Positions 42,860 to 52,122 of a stretch of DNA of 64,000 bases are shown here, piece after piece (the stretch's first letter is position 1; every line of letters starts with the position of its first letter). The DNA lies in assembly GCF_001426545.1 (NCBI RefSeq), contig NZ_LMEZ01000005.1, positions 342,903-406,902 of the forward strand, read 5' to 3'. This DNA is from Mycobacterium sp. Root135 (GTDB lineage Bacteria > Actinomycetota > Actinomycetes > Mycobacteriales > Mycobacteriaceae). A program made the position numbers and the translations under genes. Below the pieces are notes generated by a model. The model ran no database searches. It had not been told where the DNA came from and was given only the letters and a program-made list of their open reading frames with translations.

Positions 42860-45800
42860 TCACGCCGATTCGTAGTCGATGCCTTTCTTGCGGCCGAAAA
42901 GGCCACGACGCTCGGTCGCGTACCCAAGGTTTTCCATGACTTTCACGGCTTTCGCTTCGAGCTTGTCCCTACCAGTCACCCCGCGTTTGACCGCCGATCC
43001 CAGTGCGGTCTTCACACCCCAAGGCAGGGGCCTGCCGAGGCGCTCGAGGGCGTCAAGGGCTATTTCGACCTGTCCTTGGCCGGGAGCAGAGCCGTCGGCG
43101 GGTTGAAGTAAACCGATGATCACTGCGGTGATCAACTGCCGCCGTGCTGGTTCGGCGGTCAACTCGGCGACCCGCCACACATCGATGAGTGCTCGGCGTT
43201 GGGGATTGTTATGGCACTGAGTGAAACGCTCGACCAGCAAGTCGGCGATCGCATCATCGTCCAGTTCGTTGAGCCCGACGATTGATGAGCCTAGGGCGGT
43301 TACTCGGCCCGCATCTGGATCAACGATCTGGGAGCGGACGAACTGCACCCGCTGCTCTGCCGTCCACCCGCGGCGAAGCTTGCGTAACTCGTCGGCTATG
43401 TCCTGGGTGACCACGCCGCGTGCGCGCAACGTCGAAACAAATTGGGAAAGCTGCTCAACAGTGAATGATCCAACCTGCAACCACAACTCGGCGACTGTGG
43501 ATGCACCGATGGTGAATCGCTCCACAGTCGCCACCATGTAGGCGTGATCTAGGCCGCCGGGCAAATCTGTCAGTGCAATATCCGAGCTGGTGATGAGCTT
43601 TAGCTGCAACTCAAGACTGAACGGCTCCTCGAACCACTGCGACTCGGCGATATCGGAAAGTAATTGCAACAACGAGCTTTTGGGATCGCTGAGCGCGGAC
43701 GCGCCAAGGGCGAAGATCGTTGTTGCGTCGTTGTACAGGTAGCTGGCAAGCGGTCCATCGCGGTCCACTACAGCACCGAAGTTGGCGCTGAAGTTGTCGT
43801 GCAGGGCCGGCGTGACTGCACCGAACACCTGATCGCGCCGTGCGAATCCCGCATCGTAAATGGGTTGCAGTTTGCGCAGGACATCGGATCGAGACTGTGC
43901 TTGGGCCGGTTCTGTGAGAGGGGCCGCGAGGGCGGCGGAGATCGAATCGGACACGTCGGGCCTGGCATCAGGGGGCAGGTGATCTGATAGCCGCTGAATG
44001 GATGCGACGGAGCGGTCGACTACCTTCAGGCCGGGAGAGTCGTCCTCGTTGATGCGCGTCCACAGCGTGTCCGCGGCTGTTTGCAGCAGTGGTCCGTGAC
44101 GCCGTTCAACAGTCTCGGCGGCGACGGCGTCGTACCACTGCGGCCAGGTGAAGGTCGGGCGCCGGGGAGCGGACGTGAGAATGGCCTCGACGAGAACATC
44201 CGACGAAACAGGGGCAACCCCAGCCAACAACGGCGCCGCGGCCTCCCGCGCGGACATGTGGTTAATGTCCAATAGCAGGAGCACGATCTGTTGGGCCACC
44301 TCAGTGCTCTTGATGCGGTCACGCGCGAGCGCGGCGATGGCCACGACAATAGGGAGCGGGTTCAATGCGTCAGAATTCGGCGACGCGGATGGGGCGGACG
44401 GGGCGGCGGCTAATTGTTGTCCAGGCTCCGGCTTGACGTAGGCCTTGAATGCCGCTGCGAGGGCGGCCGAAATGTCGCTTCGACACGCGTCAAGGAAGTC
44501 GAAGAGTGTGGCATCGGACAGGTCCTCAAGCTGACTGACGCATCGTTGGCCCTCGTCCTGCGCAATGGCGGTCGCGGCGATGCGCGCAAGGACGCCACGG
44601 TTGTCGCTTAGCGCGGGCTCCGGATTGCGCAGCAGGAAGTGCGCGCTGGCAGTACCTACCGTGTCGACGTAGTCGAGCACGGCCCCGCGCAGTCTCTGCG
44701 CTCCGTTGGAGGTTCCGATAGCTGCGAGATTCCATGCGGCTTCGACTGTGGTGTCGTCAAGGATCTCCCGAAAGACGTCGATCAGCAGAGCTATGGATTC
44801 ACTGGCGGAATCGGCAACATGAGCCACTGGCAGGGTAGGGGTGGCTACGTAGAGATGGAGCAGTGTCGAGGCGACGTTGCGAGCTCCCAGTCCGACGCTG
44901 GTCCTCATCAAGTGGTTCAACAGATTGACAACGCCGCGTTGGGTGGCGTCGTCGCAACCGCGCAGGCGTTCGGCAACTGTCGTTACGTCGGCGGTTTCGG
45001 CAGCATCCTCTATCGCTGCGGCGAGCTGACCGTCGAGTCCGTAAGCAGCGCCGCTGCTGTGCATGAACACTAAGTCGCGTGTGGGCCCCGGAACAGTACG
45101 GGTGCGCCGCAGATAGTCGAGAAGCTGCTGGTTGCTGGCTAGTGCCGTTCGTTGAACGTCAACGGCCGTGGCTTGGTCGGTCAACAGGTTTGCAGGTGCG
45201 GCTCGACTCAACGCATAGGCGCGAGCTCGCTCTATCGCCCGGTCAGGCCACGATGCGTCGAGGTTCACATCATCGGGATGAGCGAGCATGTGCAGGACCA
45301 TCTCGGGCAGGCGCGCATCAATTTGGAGATCTCGAGCGAAAAGCGGAAATTCGACGCGGAGACATACGAGCTTGGCAAGCTCCGCGGCAGCATCTCGCGG
45401 ATCTGTTGCCAGCAGACGCTGAGCGTGCCGATCCTCGGCGAGGCGATAGCTCAACGCGAAAGCGTTCAGAAGGTGTTTGACCCGACGTGGGCTTGTGACA
45501 TGGGTAGGAACGAGTACCGAGACCACGTAATCGCTGCTGATGTCAGCCCACAGCCCGTCTCTATCCTTCACGAGGTCGGCGGCGAAGGCGGTGATGCGCT
45601 GGGAAAGCAGCGGCGGCAAGCTGACCTGATACTGAAACACTTTGTCTAGGTACGCGCTGCCGGTGCTGTAGTACGGGTTGACTTCGTCGGTAGGGGTCTC
45701 CTGTTTAGCCGCCCGCGTGAGGCTCTCTTCAAGCACCTGCTGATCCGCAGCCACCAGGAAGACACACCTGTCGGTACCGAGAAAGGTTCGGATCGCGTCG

Positions 45801-46540
45801 AGGGTTGCCACTACATCGTCGGCCGAGCATCGATCGACCTCGTCGACGAACACCACCAACCGACGAGCACCGGAGTCGCGAACCAAGTCGGCGAAAATGG
45901 ACTCGAATTGTTCGTCACTCTCTGGCTTGCCCAGAGTGCGATCGACCTGCAAGGTCCTGCTCGACAGGGTGATCAGAGCCGAGAGCAACGCCGCGGGGAC
46001 CAGGGCCGCGTTGGCGACTTGGCCCGCAAGCTTGGCGAAGGCCTCGCCGTAGGGTTCGGGCTGTGGCCAGGCGATTAGCGCGATGATGACGGCGAGCAAT
46101 GCTGCAAGAGCGAACAACAGGCCAGCAAATGTCGCAACGATCCGAACCCAGCGCGACACCGGAATCGCGATGTCTGTCCTGGTGCGGCCGGTGTACAGGT
46201 CACTGTGATATTTCGGCTTACTAATTCCGAGTTGGGTGGCAACGGCGGAAATTAGATTGCGGCGGAGAGGGGTTTCGGCGTACTTATAGGCGTCGAAACG
46301 CGCAAATTTGGTGCCAGGACGGCGAGCAACAGCGTCACGAACGAGGTTGCCGATGCCGCTTTTCCCCGATCCCCACGGGCCATATAGCGCGACGTTGGAT
46401 CGGGCTGGAACCGTGACCACCAGCGCGGCGAGCTGGTCCGCGATACGCAGGTGAGCCAGCTTGTCGGCCCCGGCTGTAGATACCTCTTGGTCGTCAAAAA
46501 GATCGCCAGATTTAAGCAGCGGCGGAGCAGATTCGACCAT
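42860..46540 (-). CDS. Large KAP-type P-loop NTPase with two membrane segments
   Basis: This 1226-residue protein has Walker A GPWGSGKS at residues 54-61 and Walker B RRLVVFVDEVDRC near 226-238. Two hydrophobic segments lie between them, at about 131-157 and 172-194. Membrane helices inserted between Walker A and B, with ARFDAYKY and the SPRRVKHLLNAF sensor-like region, identify the KAP family. Residues from about 420 onward form a long alpha-helical, repeat-like region of unknown role. KAP NTPases sit at the inner membrane, and some are linked to phage exclusion or other defence, but many are uncharacterised. The start ATG 46540 has a weak ribosome-binding site. No partner gene is evident on either side. 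Confidence 0.85.
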   Translation of the reverse strand: MVESAPPLLKSGDLFDDQEVSTAGADKLAHLRIADQLAALVVTVPARSNVALYGPWGSGKSGIGNLVRDAVARRPGTKFARFDAYKYAETPLRRNLISAVATQLGISKPKYHSDLYTGRTRTDIAIPVSRWVRIVATFAGLLFALAALLAVIIALIAWPQPEPYGEAFAKLAGQVANAALVPAALLSALITLSSRTLQVDRTLGKPESDEQFESIFADLVRDSGARRLVVFVDEVDRCSADDVVATLDAIRTFLGTDRCVFLVAADQQVLEESLTRAAKQETPTDEVNPYYSTGSAYLDKVFQYQVSLPPLLSQRITAFAADLVKDRDGLWADISSDYVVSVLVPTHVTSPRRVKHLLNAFALSYRLAEDRHAQRLLATDPRDAAAELAKLVCLRVEFPLFARDLQIDARLPEMVLHMLAHPDDVNLDASWPDRAIERARAYALSRAAPANLLTDQATAVDVQRTALASNQQLLDYLRRTRTVPGPTRDLVFMHSSGAAYGLDGQLAAAIEDAAETADVTTVAERLRGCDDATQRGVVNLLNHLMRTSVGLGARNVASTLLHLYVATPTLPVAHVADSASESIALLIDVFREILDDTTVEAAWNLAAIGTSNGAQRLRGAVLDYVDTVGTASAHFLLRNPEPALSDNRGVLARIAATAIAQDEGQRCVSQLEDLSDATLFDFLDACRSDISAALAAAFKAYVKPEPGQQLAAAPSAPSASPNSDALNPLPIVVAIAALARDRIKSTEVAQQIVLLLLDINHMSAREAAAPLLAGVAPVSSDVLVEAILTSAPRRPTFTWPQWYDAVAAETVERRHGPLLQTAADTLWTRINEDDSPGLKVVDRSVASIQRLSDHLPPDARPDVSDSISAALAAPLTEPAQAQSRSDVLRKLQPIYDAGFARRDQVFGAVTPALHDNFSANFGAVVDRDGPLASYLYNDATTIFALGASALSDPKSSLLQLLSDIAESQWFEEPFSLELQLKLITSSDIALTDLPGGLDHAYMVATVERFTIGASTVAELWLQVGSFTVEQLSQFVSTLRARGVVTQDIADELRKLRRGWTAEQRVQFVRSQIVDPDAGRVTALGSSIVGLNELDDDAIADLLVERFTQCHNNPQRRALIDVWRVAELTAEPARRQLITAVIIGLLQPADGSAPGQGQVEIALDALERLGRPLPWGVKTALGSAVKRGVTGRDKLEAKAVKVMENLGYATERRGLFGRKKGIDYESA

Positions 46541-47125
46541 AGTCAGCTTTCGTCGTTGCGCCGGGGCGTATGCGGCGTCTGAATGCAGTGCAGGAAGAAA
46601 TTCATTTTGGCCTGGGGGTACGACAACAAGCCAGGGCACGGCGCGCCCGGCGTTGCGTCGACCCCAGAGCGAACCGTATGCCTATTGCGTTGGCGCACAT
46701 CGGCATGCACCTCCCAGCCTCAAGGTGCAAAGTCGGTTCGGCATGCCAAGGCACCCCGGTGGTGGACCTTGTCTTTAACCTCATCGTCGGTTCCGGCAAC
46801 TCGGCAGTCGCGATCGATCAGGCTCTTCGCTTGGGTGATGGTCGGTCCCATCACGCCACACTTCTCCACGAACGTTCGGCGGGGCCCAACATCGGGGCTT
46901 CACACCCAGTACCTGGATGGGCTGTACCGCGTAGGCGCAGAAGTGCAGGGAGATCGGCTGTGATCACCAGTCTCAATAGGGGATCCAAGCGCTGAACCTC
47001 TGCATGGCAACCATCGAACTGCCTCCTTGCGGCACCCGTGTCTCACATTTGATGTCCAATTGGCCATCGAGTGGCCATCGGATATGAGAATTGGACATCG
47101 AATCTGAGAACGTACAAATCAATCA
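46541..47125. other. Intergenic region without confident gene, ending in an inverted repeat
   Basis: 585 bp between the NTPase start and the dnaB stop. Several short overlapping frames exist on both strands, none with recognisable protein features or a convincing ribosome-binding site. A 43-codon leftward frame lies at about 46735-46850. The last 80 bp hold the inverted repeat 47041-47109. The NTPase promoter must lie here, but no clear -10/-35 pair stands out. Confidence 0.4.
47041..47109. repeat. 21-bp imperfect inverted repeat with internal direct repeat
   Basis: The arms 47041-47061 and 47089-47109 match at 19 of 21 positions. The 27-bp spacer contains TGGCCATCG twice (47061-47069, 47072-47080). 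It lies 16 bp after the dnaB stop. It could be the dnaB terminator, or two abutted ends of a lost insertion element. Confidence 0.7.
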
Positions 47126-49786
47126 TCAGACTCCAGAACGCGCCATGTCCACGAATCGCGACAGGTGCAGCTGGTGGGCCACTGTGATCGTCTTCGTCGG
47201 TCCCGCACGGTGTTTGGCGATGATGAGGTCCGCCTCGCCGCCGCGAGGATCGTCGCGCTCGAAGGCATCGGGGCGATGCAAGAGGATCACCATGTCCGCG
47301 TCCTGCTCGATCGATCCCGACTCTCGAAGATCGGAGAGCATCGGCTTCTTGTCGGTGCGCTGCTCCGGCCCACGGTTCAGCTGGCTCATCGCCACCACCG
47401 GGACTTCGAGCTCCTTGGCCAAAAGCTTGATCTGCCTTGAGAATTCGGAGACTTCCTGCTGGCGTGACTCGACCTTCTTGCCGGAGGTCATCAGCTGCAG
47501 GTAGTCGATCACGATCAGCCGGAGATCCGCCTTCTGGTGCAACCGGCGCGCCTTCGCGCGGATCTCCATCATCGTCAGGTTCGGCGAGTCGTCGATGTAG
47601 AGCGGCGCCTCGCTGATCTCACTCATCCGCCGCGCCAGCCGCGTCCAGTCGTCGTCACTCATACGGCCGGAGCGCATGTCCGCGAGCTTGATCTTCGCCT
47701 CGGCCGACAGCAGTCGCATGACGATCTCGGACTTGCTCATTTCCAGGGAGAAGATGACGCTGGAGTGCCGGTTCTTGATGGAGCACGACCGCAGGAAGTC
47801 CAGCCCGAGCGTCGAGTTGTGCGTGGGAACCATCGATCGGCTGGCCAAGTACATGTGGGTCGAGTTGTCGACCTCCACACAGCGCACGGGAACGCTCTCC
47901 ACGCGACGCGCGCCGACGATGAATCTGGATCCGGAGCGAGCCAGGTTGACTGCGGCGCGACGCTCCTTGTGCAGCACCGACTTTCGGTGCAGGCCGAAGA
48001 CATCGTCCTCGGTAGCGAATGTGAGCGTATATGCCACTGACGACGCTTCGCTGCGGCCCCTGACCCTCTTGGTCGACGTTTGGCAGCGATAGCCCAGGCT
48101 GACGACGAGCTCGGCGACGTCCGCCGCAAGCCGGGGGTCTGTTACAGCGAATTGCACGGACCCGCCGTGCGTAACGGTCCCGTCGGTATCCAGCAAGCCC
48201 GCCAGCAGTGCGCGGCGCTGCGTCTCGGCTGCGCGGAGATACCCGACGGGAATGTGCTTGTTGCCCAACACACCAAGCGTCCGCAACCTGGCCTGCAGCG
48301 TGCCGACCGCGTTGCGGCACGACTGGCATAGTCGCATCCCGCTCGACGAACCGCCGCACCGCGCACAACTCGGTGCTGGGACGGCGTCCGACATGAACCG
48401 TGCGCGTCCACCACAACTGCGTCCACACGTCCTGACCTGGCTGGTCTGCGGCAGGAACTCGTTGCCGCACACCACACACCTGCGGACGGGAGTAGGTGGC
48501 GCCTCGGGGAGGAGCAGTTGGTATCGATAGATGGCGGACGGAGACTTGCGCGCTACCAGCCCCTCCGACTCGATGCGCATGATGATCTCCGGATCAGCGC
48601 TCGTGATCTGAGCCGCAGCCGTCGTGCCATCACTGAGCCAGGCGCCCAACGTATATGGCGGAACGAGTAATTCGCGCTCTCGGCCTCGAATCGGCGCCGT
48701 ATTCGTGACCGAGTGGTTCACGCGCTGGTCGACCGTCGGGCAGCGCAGCGTTTCCGCAATCTCGCGGGTGGTCCGCACAGCGGCGAACGTGCGTTGGTTC
48801 TTGTATCGGTTGTAGCCGACAGCTGCCGCTTGAGCTGACTTGCGAGATGCGCGAGTGTCGGTCAACCACTGATGTTCCTCGTCCGCCACGATGACCGTGC
48901 CGTCCGAGAACTCGACTTCGTAGCACGGACGCCCGACCATCACCTCAGTCGCAGCGACCACGCGCGTCGGCTCGCCGTCGGGCCCGATCAACTCGTCGCC
49001 GACCGCGACGTCGCCCATCGTGGTCCAGCCGGTGGGCGTCGGCAGTGGCGTGTCCAAGGCGAGGGCCTTGCCAACGCCAGGTCTGGCCGCCACCACGATC
49101 ATCTGGCCGGCGTGCAGACCGTTGGTCACCTCGTCGAGCTCGGTGAAGCCCGTGGGCACACCACGCGAGACGCCGCCCTGGGAGGCGATGGCGTCGATCT
49201 CGTCCATCGTCGGCTGCAGCAGGTGCTCGAGGACGACGAAGTCCTCGGTGGTGCGCCGTTCGGTGACCTCGTAGATCTCGGCCTGGGCGCGGTCCACCAC
49301 GTCGGCCACGTCCGCGCCGTCGGCGCCGGCGTACCCGTACTGCACCACCCGCGTTCCGGCCTCCACCAGACGCCGCAGGAGCGACTTCTCCGACACGATG
49401 CCGGCGTAGTAACCCGCGTTGGCCGCAGTCGGCACGGTGGAAATCAGGGTGTGCAGATATGGGGCGCCACCGATGCGCTTGAGCAGTCCGCGGCGGTCCA
49501 GCTCGGCGGAGACGGTGATCGCGTCGGCGGGCTCACCGCGGCCGTACAGATCGAGGATCGCGTCGTACACGCTCTGGTGCGCGGGGCGGTAGAAGTCGCC
49601 GGGCCGCAGCCGCTCCAGGACGTCGGCGATGGCGTCCTTCGACAGCAGCATGCCGCCGAGCACCGATTGTTCGGCAGCCATGTCCTGTGGAGGTTGGCGG
49701 CCGTACTCCTCGGCTGGGGGAGCTTCCTGCTCCGCGCGACCCCCGGACTGACCGCCCTGCCAGCCCCGATCGTCGACGACAGCCAC
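47126..49786 (-). CDS. dnaB: Replicative DNA helicase DnaB, intein-containing precursor
   Basis: This 886-residue precursor splits into a 469-residue DnaB and a 417-residue intein (residues 241-657). The N-terminal domain (EQSVLGGMLLSKDAIADVLE) binds primase. The RecA-like core has Walker A RPGVGK (235-240), interrupted directly after Lys240, and resumes STLGLDFLRSCSI. Walker B (LIVIDYLQLM) and the arginine-finger region (HRAGPTKT) follow. The helicase unwinds DNA at the replication fork and would be inactive until splicing restores GK-ST. The start is GTG 49786, with GGAGG about 9 bases upstream. It is downstream of, but separate from, the rpsF-ssb-rpsR-rplI operon. Confidence 0.95.
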   Translation of the reverse strand: MAVVDDRGWQGGQSGGRAEQEAPPAEEYGRQPPQDMAAEQSVLGGMLLSKDAIADVLERLRPGDFYRPAHQSVYDAILDLYGRGEPADAITVSAELDRRGLLKRIGGAPYLHTLISTVPTAANAGYYAGIVSEKSLLRRLVEAGTRVVQYGYAGADGADVADVVDRAQAEIYEVTERRTTEDFVVLEHLLQPTMDEIDAIASQGGVSRGVPTGFTELDEVTNGLHAGQMIVVAARPGVGKALALDTPLPTPTGWTTMGDVAVGDELIGPDGEPTRVVAATEVMVGRPCYEVEFSDGTVIVADEEHQWLTDTRASRKSAQAAAVGYNRYKNQRTFAAVRTTREIAETLRCPTVDQRVNHSVTNTAPIRGRERELLVPPYTLGAWLSDGTTAAAQITSADPEIIMRIESEGLVARKSPSAIYRYQLLLPEAPPTPVRRCVVCGNEFLPQTSQVRTCGRSCGGRARFMSDAVPAPSCARCGGSSSGMRLCQSCRNAVGTLQARLRTLGVLGNKHIPVGYLRAAETQRRALLAGLLDTDGTVTHGGSVQFAVTDPRLAADVAELVVSLGYRCQTSTKRVRGRSEASSVAYTLTFATEDDVFGLHRKSVLHKERRAAVNLARSGSRFIVGARRVESVPVRCVEVDNSTHMYLASRSMVPTHNSTLGLDFLRSCSIKNRHSSVIFSLEMSKSEIVMRLLSAEAKIKLADMRSGRMSDDDWTRLARRMSEISEAPLYIDDSPNLTMMEIRAKARRLHQKADLRLIVIDYLQLMTSGKKVESRQQEVSEFSRQIKLLAKELEVPVVAMSQLNRGPEQRTDKKPMLSDLRESGSIEQDADMVILLHRPDAFERDDPRGGEADLIIAKHRAGPTKTITVAHQLHLSRFVDMARSGV
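47816..49066 (-). other. DnaB intein, class 3 type, with LAGLIDADG endonuclease and cysteine clusters
   Basis: This 417-residue in-frame insertion begins ALALDTPLPTPTGWTT with Ala rather than Cys/Ser and ends VPTHN before Ser658. Trp307 in EEHQWLTD, Cys636 in PVRCVEVDN and Thr655 form the WCT set of class 3 inteins, in which Cys636 replaces the first-residue nucleophile (family knowledge). LAGLIDADG-like motifs lie near 380-388 (LGAWLSDGT) and 527-536 (LLAGLLDTDG). Between them sit Cys437/440/454/458 and Cys474/477/487/490, two possible zinc sites. Confidence 0.9.
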
Positions 49787-50244
49787 GAAGCGTCCACCTC
49801 CCCCTTCATGTCAGATCGATGTCGAACACGTATTCGACGTACTCCCCCGCGAGAGTAAACCCAGATACCGACGGCTCACGTTAGAGACGTTGCTGGAACG
49901 GTTGCAAGCGAGACCTGTGCATAGACCTGTGGACGCAGTGTGCATAGATCCGGTGGGCCATGTTGAGCCCTTGGGGACAACCTGTGCACAACCATCGAGT
50001 TTTTCGACATCACCGCAGATGGGGGCGCTACGAGCCATGTGGGAACTTGTGGATGCGATTTGCCCCGGCGTGTCGTCCGTGGTTGCCGTCCCGGGCGTGT
50101 TGTGTTGCATGCACGGGCCCAAAAGGTTAACGGGTGGTTATGTTCGCTGGGTCACGAGGGGCCCGTGATGTTCGCCAGCGCGCACAGCAACGCCCGGGTG
50201 AAGATCGATCAAGCCCTCACCCGGGCGTATTGACGCTGTGGGTA
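49787..50244. promoter_or_regulatory. dnaB upstream region with a cluster of DnaA-box-like 9-mers
   Basis: 458 bp without a gene. TGTGCACAA at 49983-49991 is the complement of TTGTGCACA, a strong DnaA-box form. Related 9-mers occur at 49916 and 49939 (TGTGCATAG, twice, in a 10-bp direct repeat), 49929 (TGTGGACGC) and about 50049 (TGTGGATGC). All share one orientation. The rplI terminator hairpin is at 50190-50228. Confidence 0.4.
50190..50228 (-). terminator. Hairpin terminator after rplI
   Basis: 12-bp perfect arms (50190-50201 and 50217-50228) with a 15-base loop start 17 bp beyond the rplI stop. No T-run follows in the direction of transcription, as is common in mycobacteria. Confidence 0.7.
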
Positions 50245-50697
50245 TTACTCGGCGACGACGTTCACAGAAACGCCGACGGTGACCTCGGGGTGCAGCTGCA
50301 CCACGACGGCATACGCGCCGGTGGCCTTGATGTGGGCCTTGGGCAGGTTGACGGTCCGGCGGTCCAGGTTCGGGCCGCCCGCCTTCTTGATCGCGCCGAC
50401 GATGTCACCGGTGGTGACGGAGCCGAACAGCTTGCCCGCACCGGCGGTGCGCACCGGCAAGGACACCGGGCCGAGCTCTTCGAGAGCGGCCTTGATCTCC
50501 TTGGCGTGATCCAGGTCGCGGACGACCTTCGTCTCGCGAGCACGGCGGATTTCCTCGGCCTGGCGCTCGGCGCCACGCGACGCGACGATCGCCATGCCAC
50601 GGGGCAGCAGGTAGTTACGGCCGTAGCCGTCCTTGACCTCGACGGCGTCGCCGGCGGAGCCCAGGTGGTCGACCTCAGCGGTCAGAATCAGTTTCAT
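50245..50697 (-). CDS. rplI: 50S ribosomal protein L9
   Basis: This 150-residue L9 has the N-terminal rRNA-binding signature [20 protein letters not shown] and [13 protein letters not shown], the long connecting helix ([20 protein letters not shown]) and the C-terminal domain. It is the last gene of the rpsF-ssb-rpsR-rplI operon, 20 bp after rpsR. Length and start match the family. Confidence 0.97.
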   Translation of the reverse strand: MKLILTAEVDHLGSAGDAVEVKDGYGRNYLLPRGMAIVASRGAERQAEEIRRARETKVVRDLDHAKEIKAALEELGPVSLPVRTAGAGKLFGSVTTGDIVGAIKKAGGPNLDRRTVNLPKAHIKATGAYAVVVQLHPEVTVGVSVNVVAE

Positions 50698-50717
50698 GTC
50701 AGTTCTCTTCGTTCGGC

Positions 50718-50984
50718 TTAGCGCGACGTCGCACTGAACGGCAGCAGGGCTACCTCGCGGGCGTTCTTGACTGCGATCGCAATGTCGCGCTGGTGCTGCA
50801 CGCAGTTACCGGTGACCCGGCGGGCACGAATCTTGCCGCGCTCGCTGATGTAGGTCCGCAGCAACGCGGTGTCCTTGTAATCGATGATCTGGTTCTTGCC
50901 CTTCTTCGAGCAGAACGAGCACTTCCGGGCCTTGACCGGCTTCTCAGGAGCCGGGCGCCTCTTCGTGGAGGAGGACTTCGCCAT
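50718..50984 (-). CDS. rpsR: 30S ribosomal protein S18, zinc-type
   Basis: This 88-residue S18 keeps the zinc-binding cysteines (CSFC near residues 22-25 and a later NCVQHQ), so it is the C+ paralogue. Mycobacteria often encode a second, zinc-free S18 elsewhere under Zur control. The conserved core is [17 protein letters not shown]. It sits between ssb and rplI in the usual order. Confidence 0.97.
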   Translation of the reverse strand: MAKSSSTKRRPAPEKPVKARKCSFCSKKGKNQIIDYKDTALLRTYISERGKIRARRVTGNCVQHQRDIAIAVKNAREVALLPFSATSR

Positions 50985-51019
50985 GTCTATCTCTTTCTCA
51001 GTACTTGGAAATCAGTTGA

Positions 51020-51550
51020 TCAGAAGGGAGGTTCTTCGTCGGCGCCGTTGAACGATCCGGACGCGGGAGCACTGCCCCACGGGTCGTCTCTCGGGCCATC
51101 GTTACCACCACTGCTGGCCGCGGGGCGTGAACCGCCGCCACCACCGCCACCGCCGCCAAAGCCGCCTCCGCCCCCGCCGCTACGGCTGGCCTTGTTGACC
51201 TTGGCCGTCGCGTACTTCAAGGAAGGACCGATCTCGTCGACCTCGAGCTCCACGACGGTGCGCTTCTCACCCTCACGAGTCTCGTACGAACGCTGCTTGA
51301 GGCGACCGGTCACGATCACCCGCGAACCGCGGGTAAGGCTCTCGGCCACGTTCTCGGCAGCTTCGCGCCAGATGCTGCACCGCATGAAGAGCGGGTCGCC
51401 GTCTTTCCACTCGTTGGTCTGACGGTCCATCATCCGAGGCGTCGACGCCACCGTGAAGTTGGCGACGGCGGCCCCGGACGGCGTGAACCGCAACTCGGGA
51501 TCGGCGGTCAGGTTTCCGACGATGGTGAGATTGGTGTCACCAGCAGCCAC
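51020..51550 (-). CDS. ssb: Single-stranded DNA-binding protein
   Basis: This 176-residue SSB has an N-terminal OB fold ([57 protein letters not shown]), a Gly-rich linker from about residue 125, and the acidic DEEPPF tip that recruits replication and repair partners. The start is GTG at 51550. It follows rpsF by 89 bp in the ribosomal/replication operon. Confidence 0.97.
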   Translation of the reverse strand: MAAGDTNLTIVGNLTADPELRFTPSGAAVANFTVASTPRMMDRQTNEWKDGDPLFMRCSIWREAAENVAESLTRGSRVIVTGRLKQRSYETREGEKRTVVELEVDEIGPSLKYATAKVNKASRSGGGGGGFGGGGGGGGGSRPAASSGGNDGPRDDPWGSAPASGSFNGADEEPPF

Positions 51551-51639
51551 GGGTCCTCCATGTGATTGGGAAGCAGGTCGCTAAGAACGGATCGCAAGCG
51601 AGCCTACGGATGCGCTCTGACGGGCACGGGCCATTGGGC

Positions 51640-51930
51640 CTAGTGCTTGTCGGTCCGCATCACCTTGGTCCGCAGAACGGACTCGTTGAGGCTGAGCTGA
51701 CGGTCCAGCTCGGACACGGTGGCCGGCTCGGCCTTCACGTCGATGACGGCGTAGATGCCCTCGGGGTGCTTGAGGATCTCGTACGCCATGCGGCGCCGGC
51801 CCCAGATGTCGATCTTCTCGACCGTGCCGCCGTCCTTGCGGATGACGTTCAGGAACGTCTCCAATGACGGTGCAACAGTTCGCTCGTCGAGCGTGGGGTC
51901 GAGGATGACCATGATTTCGTATGGACGCAT
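51640..51930 (-). CDS. rpsF: 30S ribosomal protein S6
   Basis: This 96-residue S6 has [16 protein letters not shown], the [10 protein letters not shown] helix-strand and [14 protein letters not shown]. It binds S18, encoded two genes downstream, to form the S6:S18 heterodimer of the 30S platform. AGGAGG precedes the ATG at normal spacing. It is the first gene of the leftward operon; its promoter lies in the 192-bp divergent gap before the DUF1942 gene. Confidence 0.97.
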   Translation of the reverse strand: MRPYEIMVILDPTLDERTVAPSLETFLNVIRKDGGTVEKIDIWGRRRMAYEILKHPEGIYAVIDVKAEPATVSELDRQLSLNESVLRTKVMRTDKH

Positions 51931-52122
51931 GTGGAACCCATCACCTCCTATGGTCGTTTGCGGCCACGGCTTGTCCGTGACAGGAGGGTCGCCTGCGTCG
52001 GCAACTCGGCAAGGTTACAGCAGGACCCTCTGAGCTGCGAAATCGTGCTGTTGTTTCGACGTCGACGGCCCGGGTATCGCCCGCTGCGTAAGGAACCGTC
52101 AACGCAGAGGGGACCAGCCACC

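Noticed and set aside
46541..47040. Small genes between the NTPase and dnaB
   Set aside because: Several overlapping short frames exist, but none has a ribosome-binding site, conserved motif or convincing composition.
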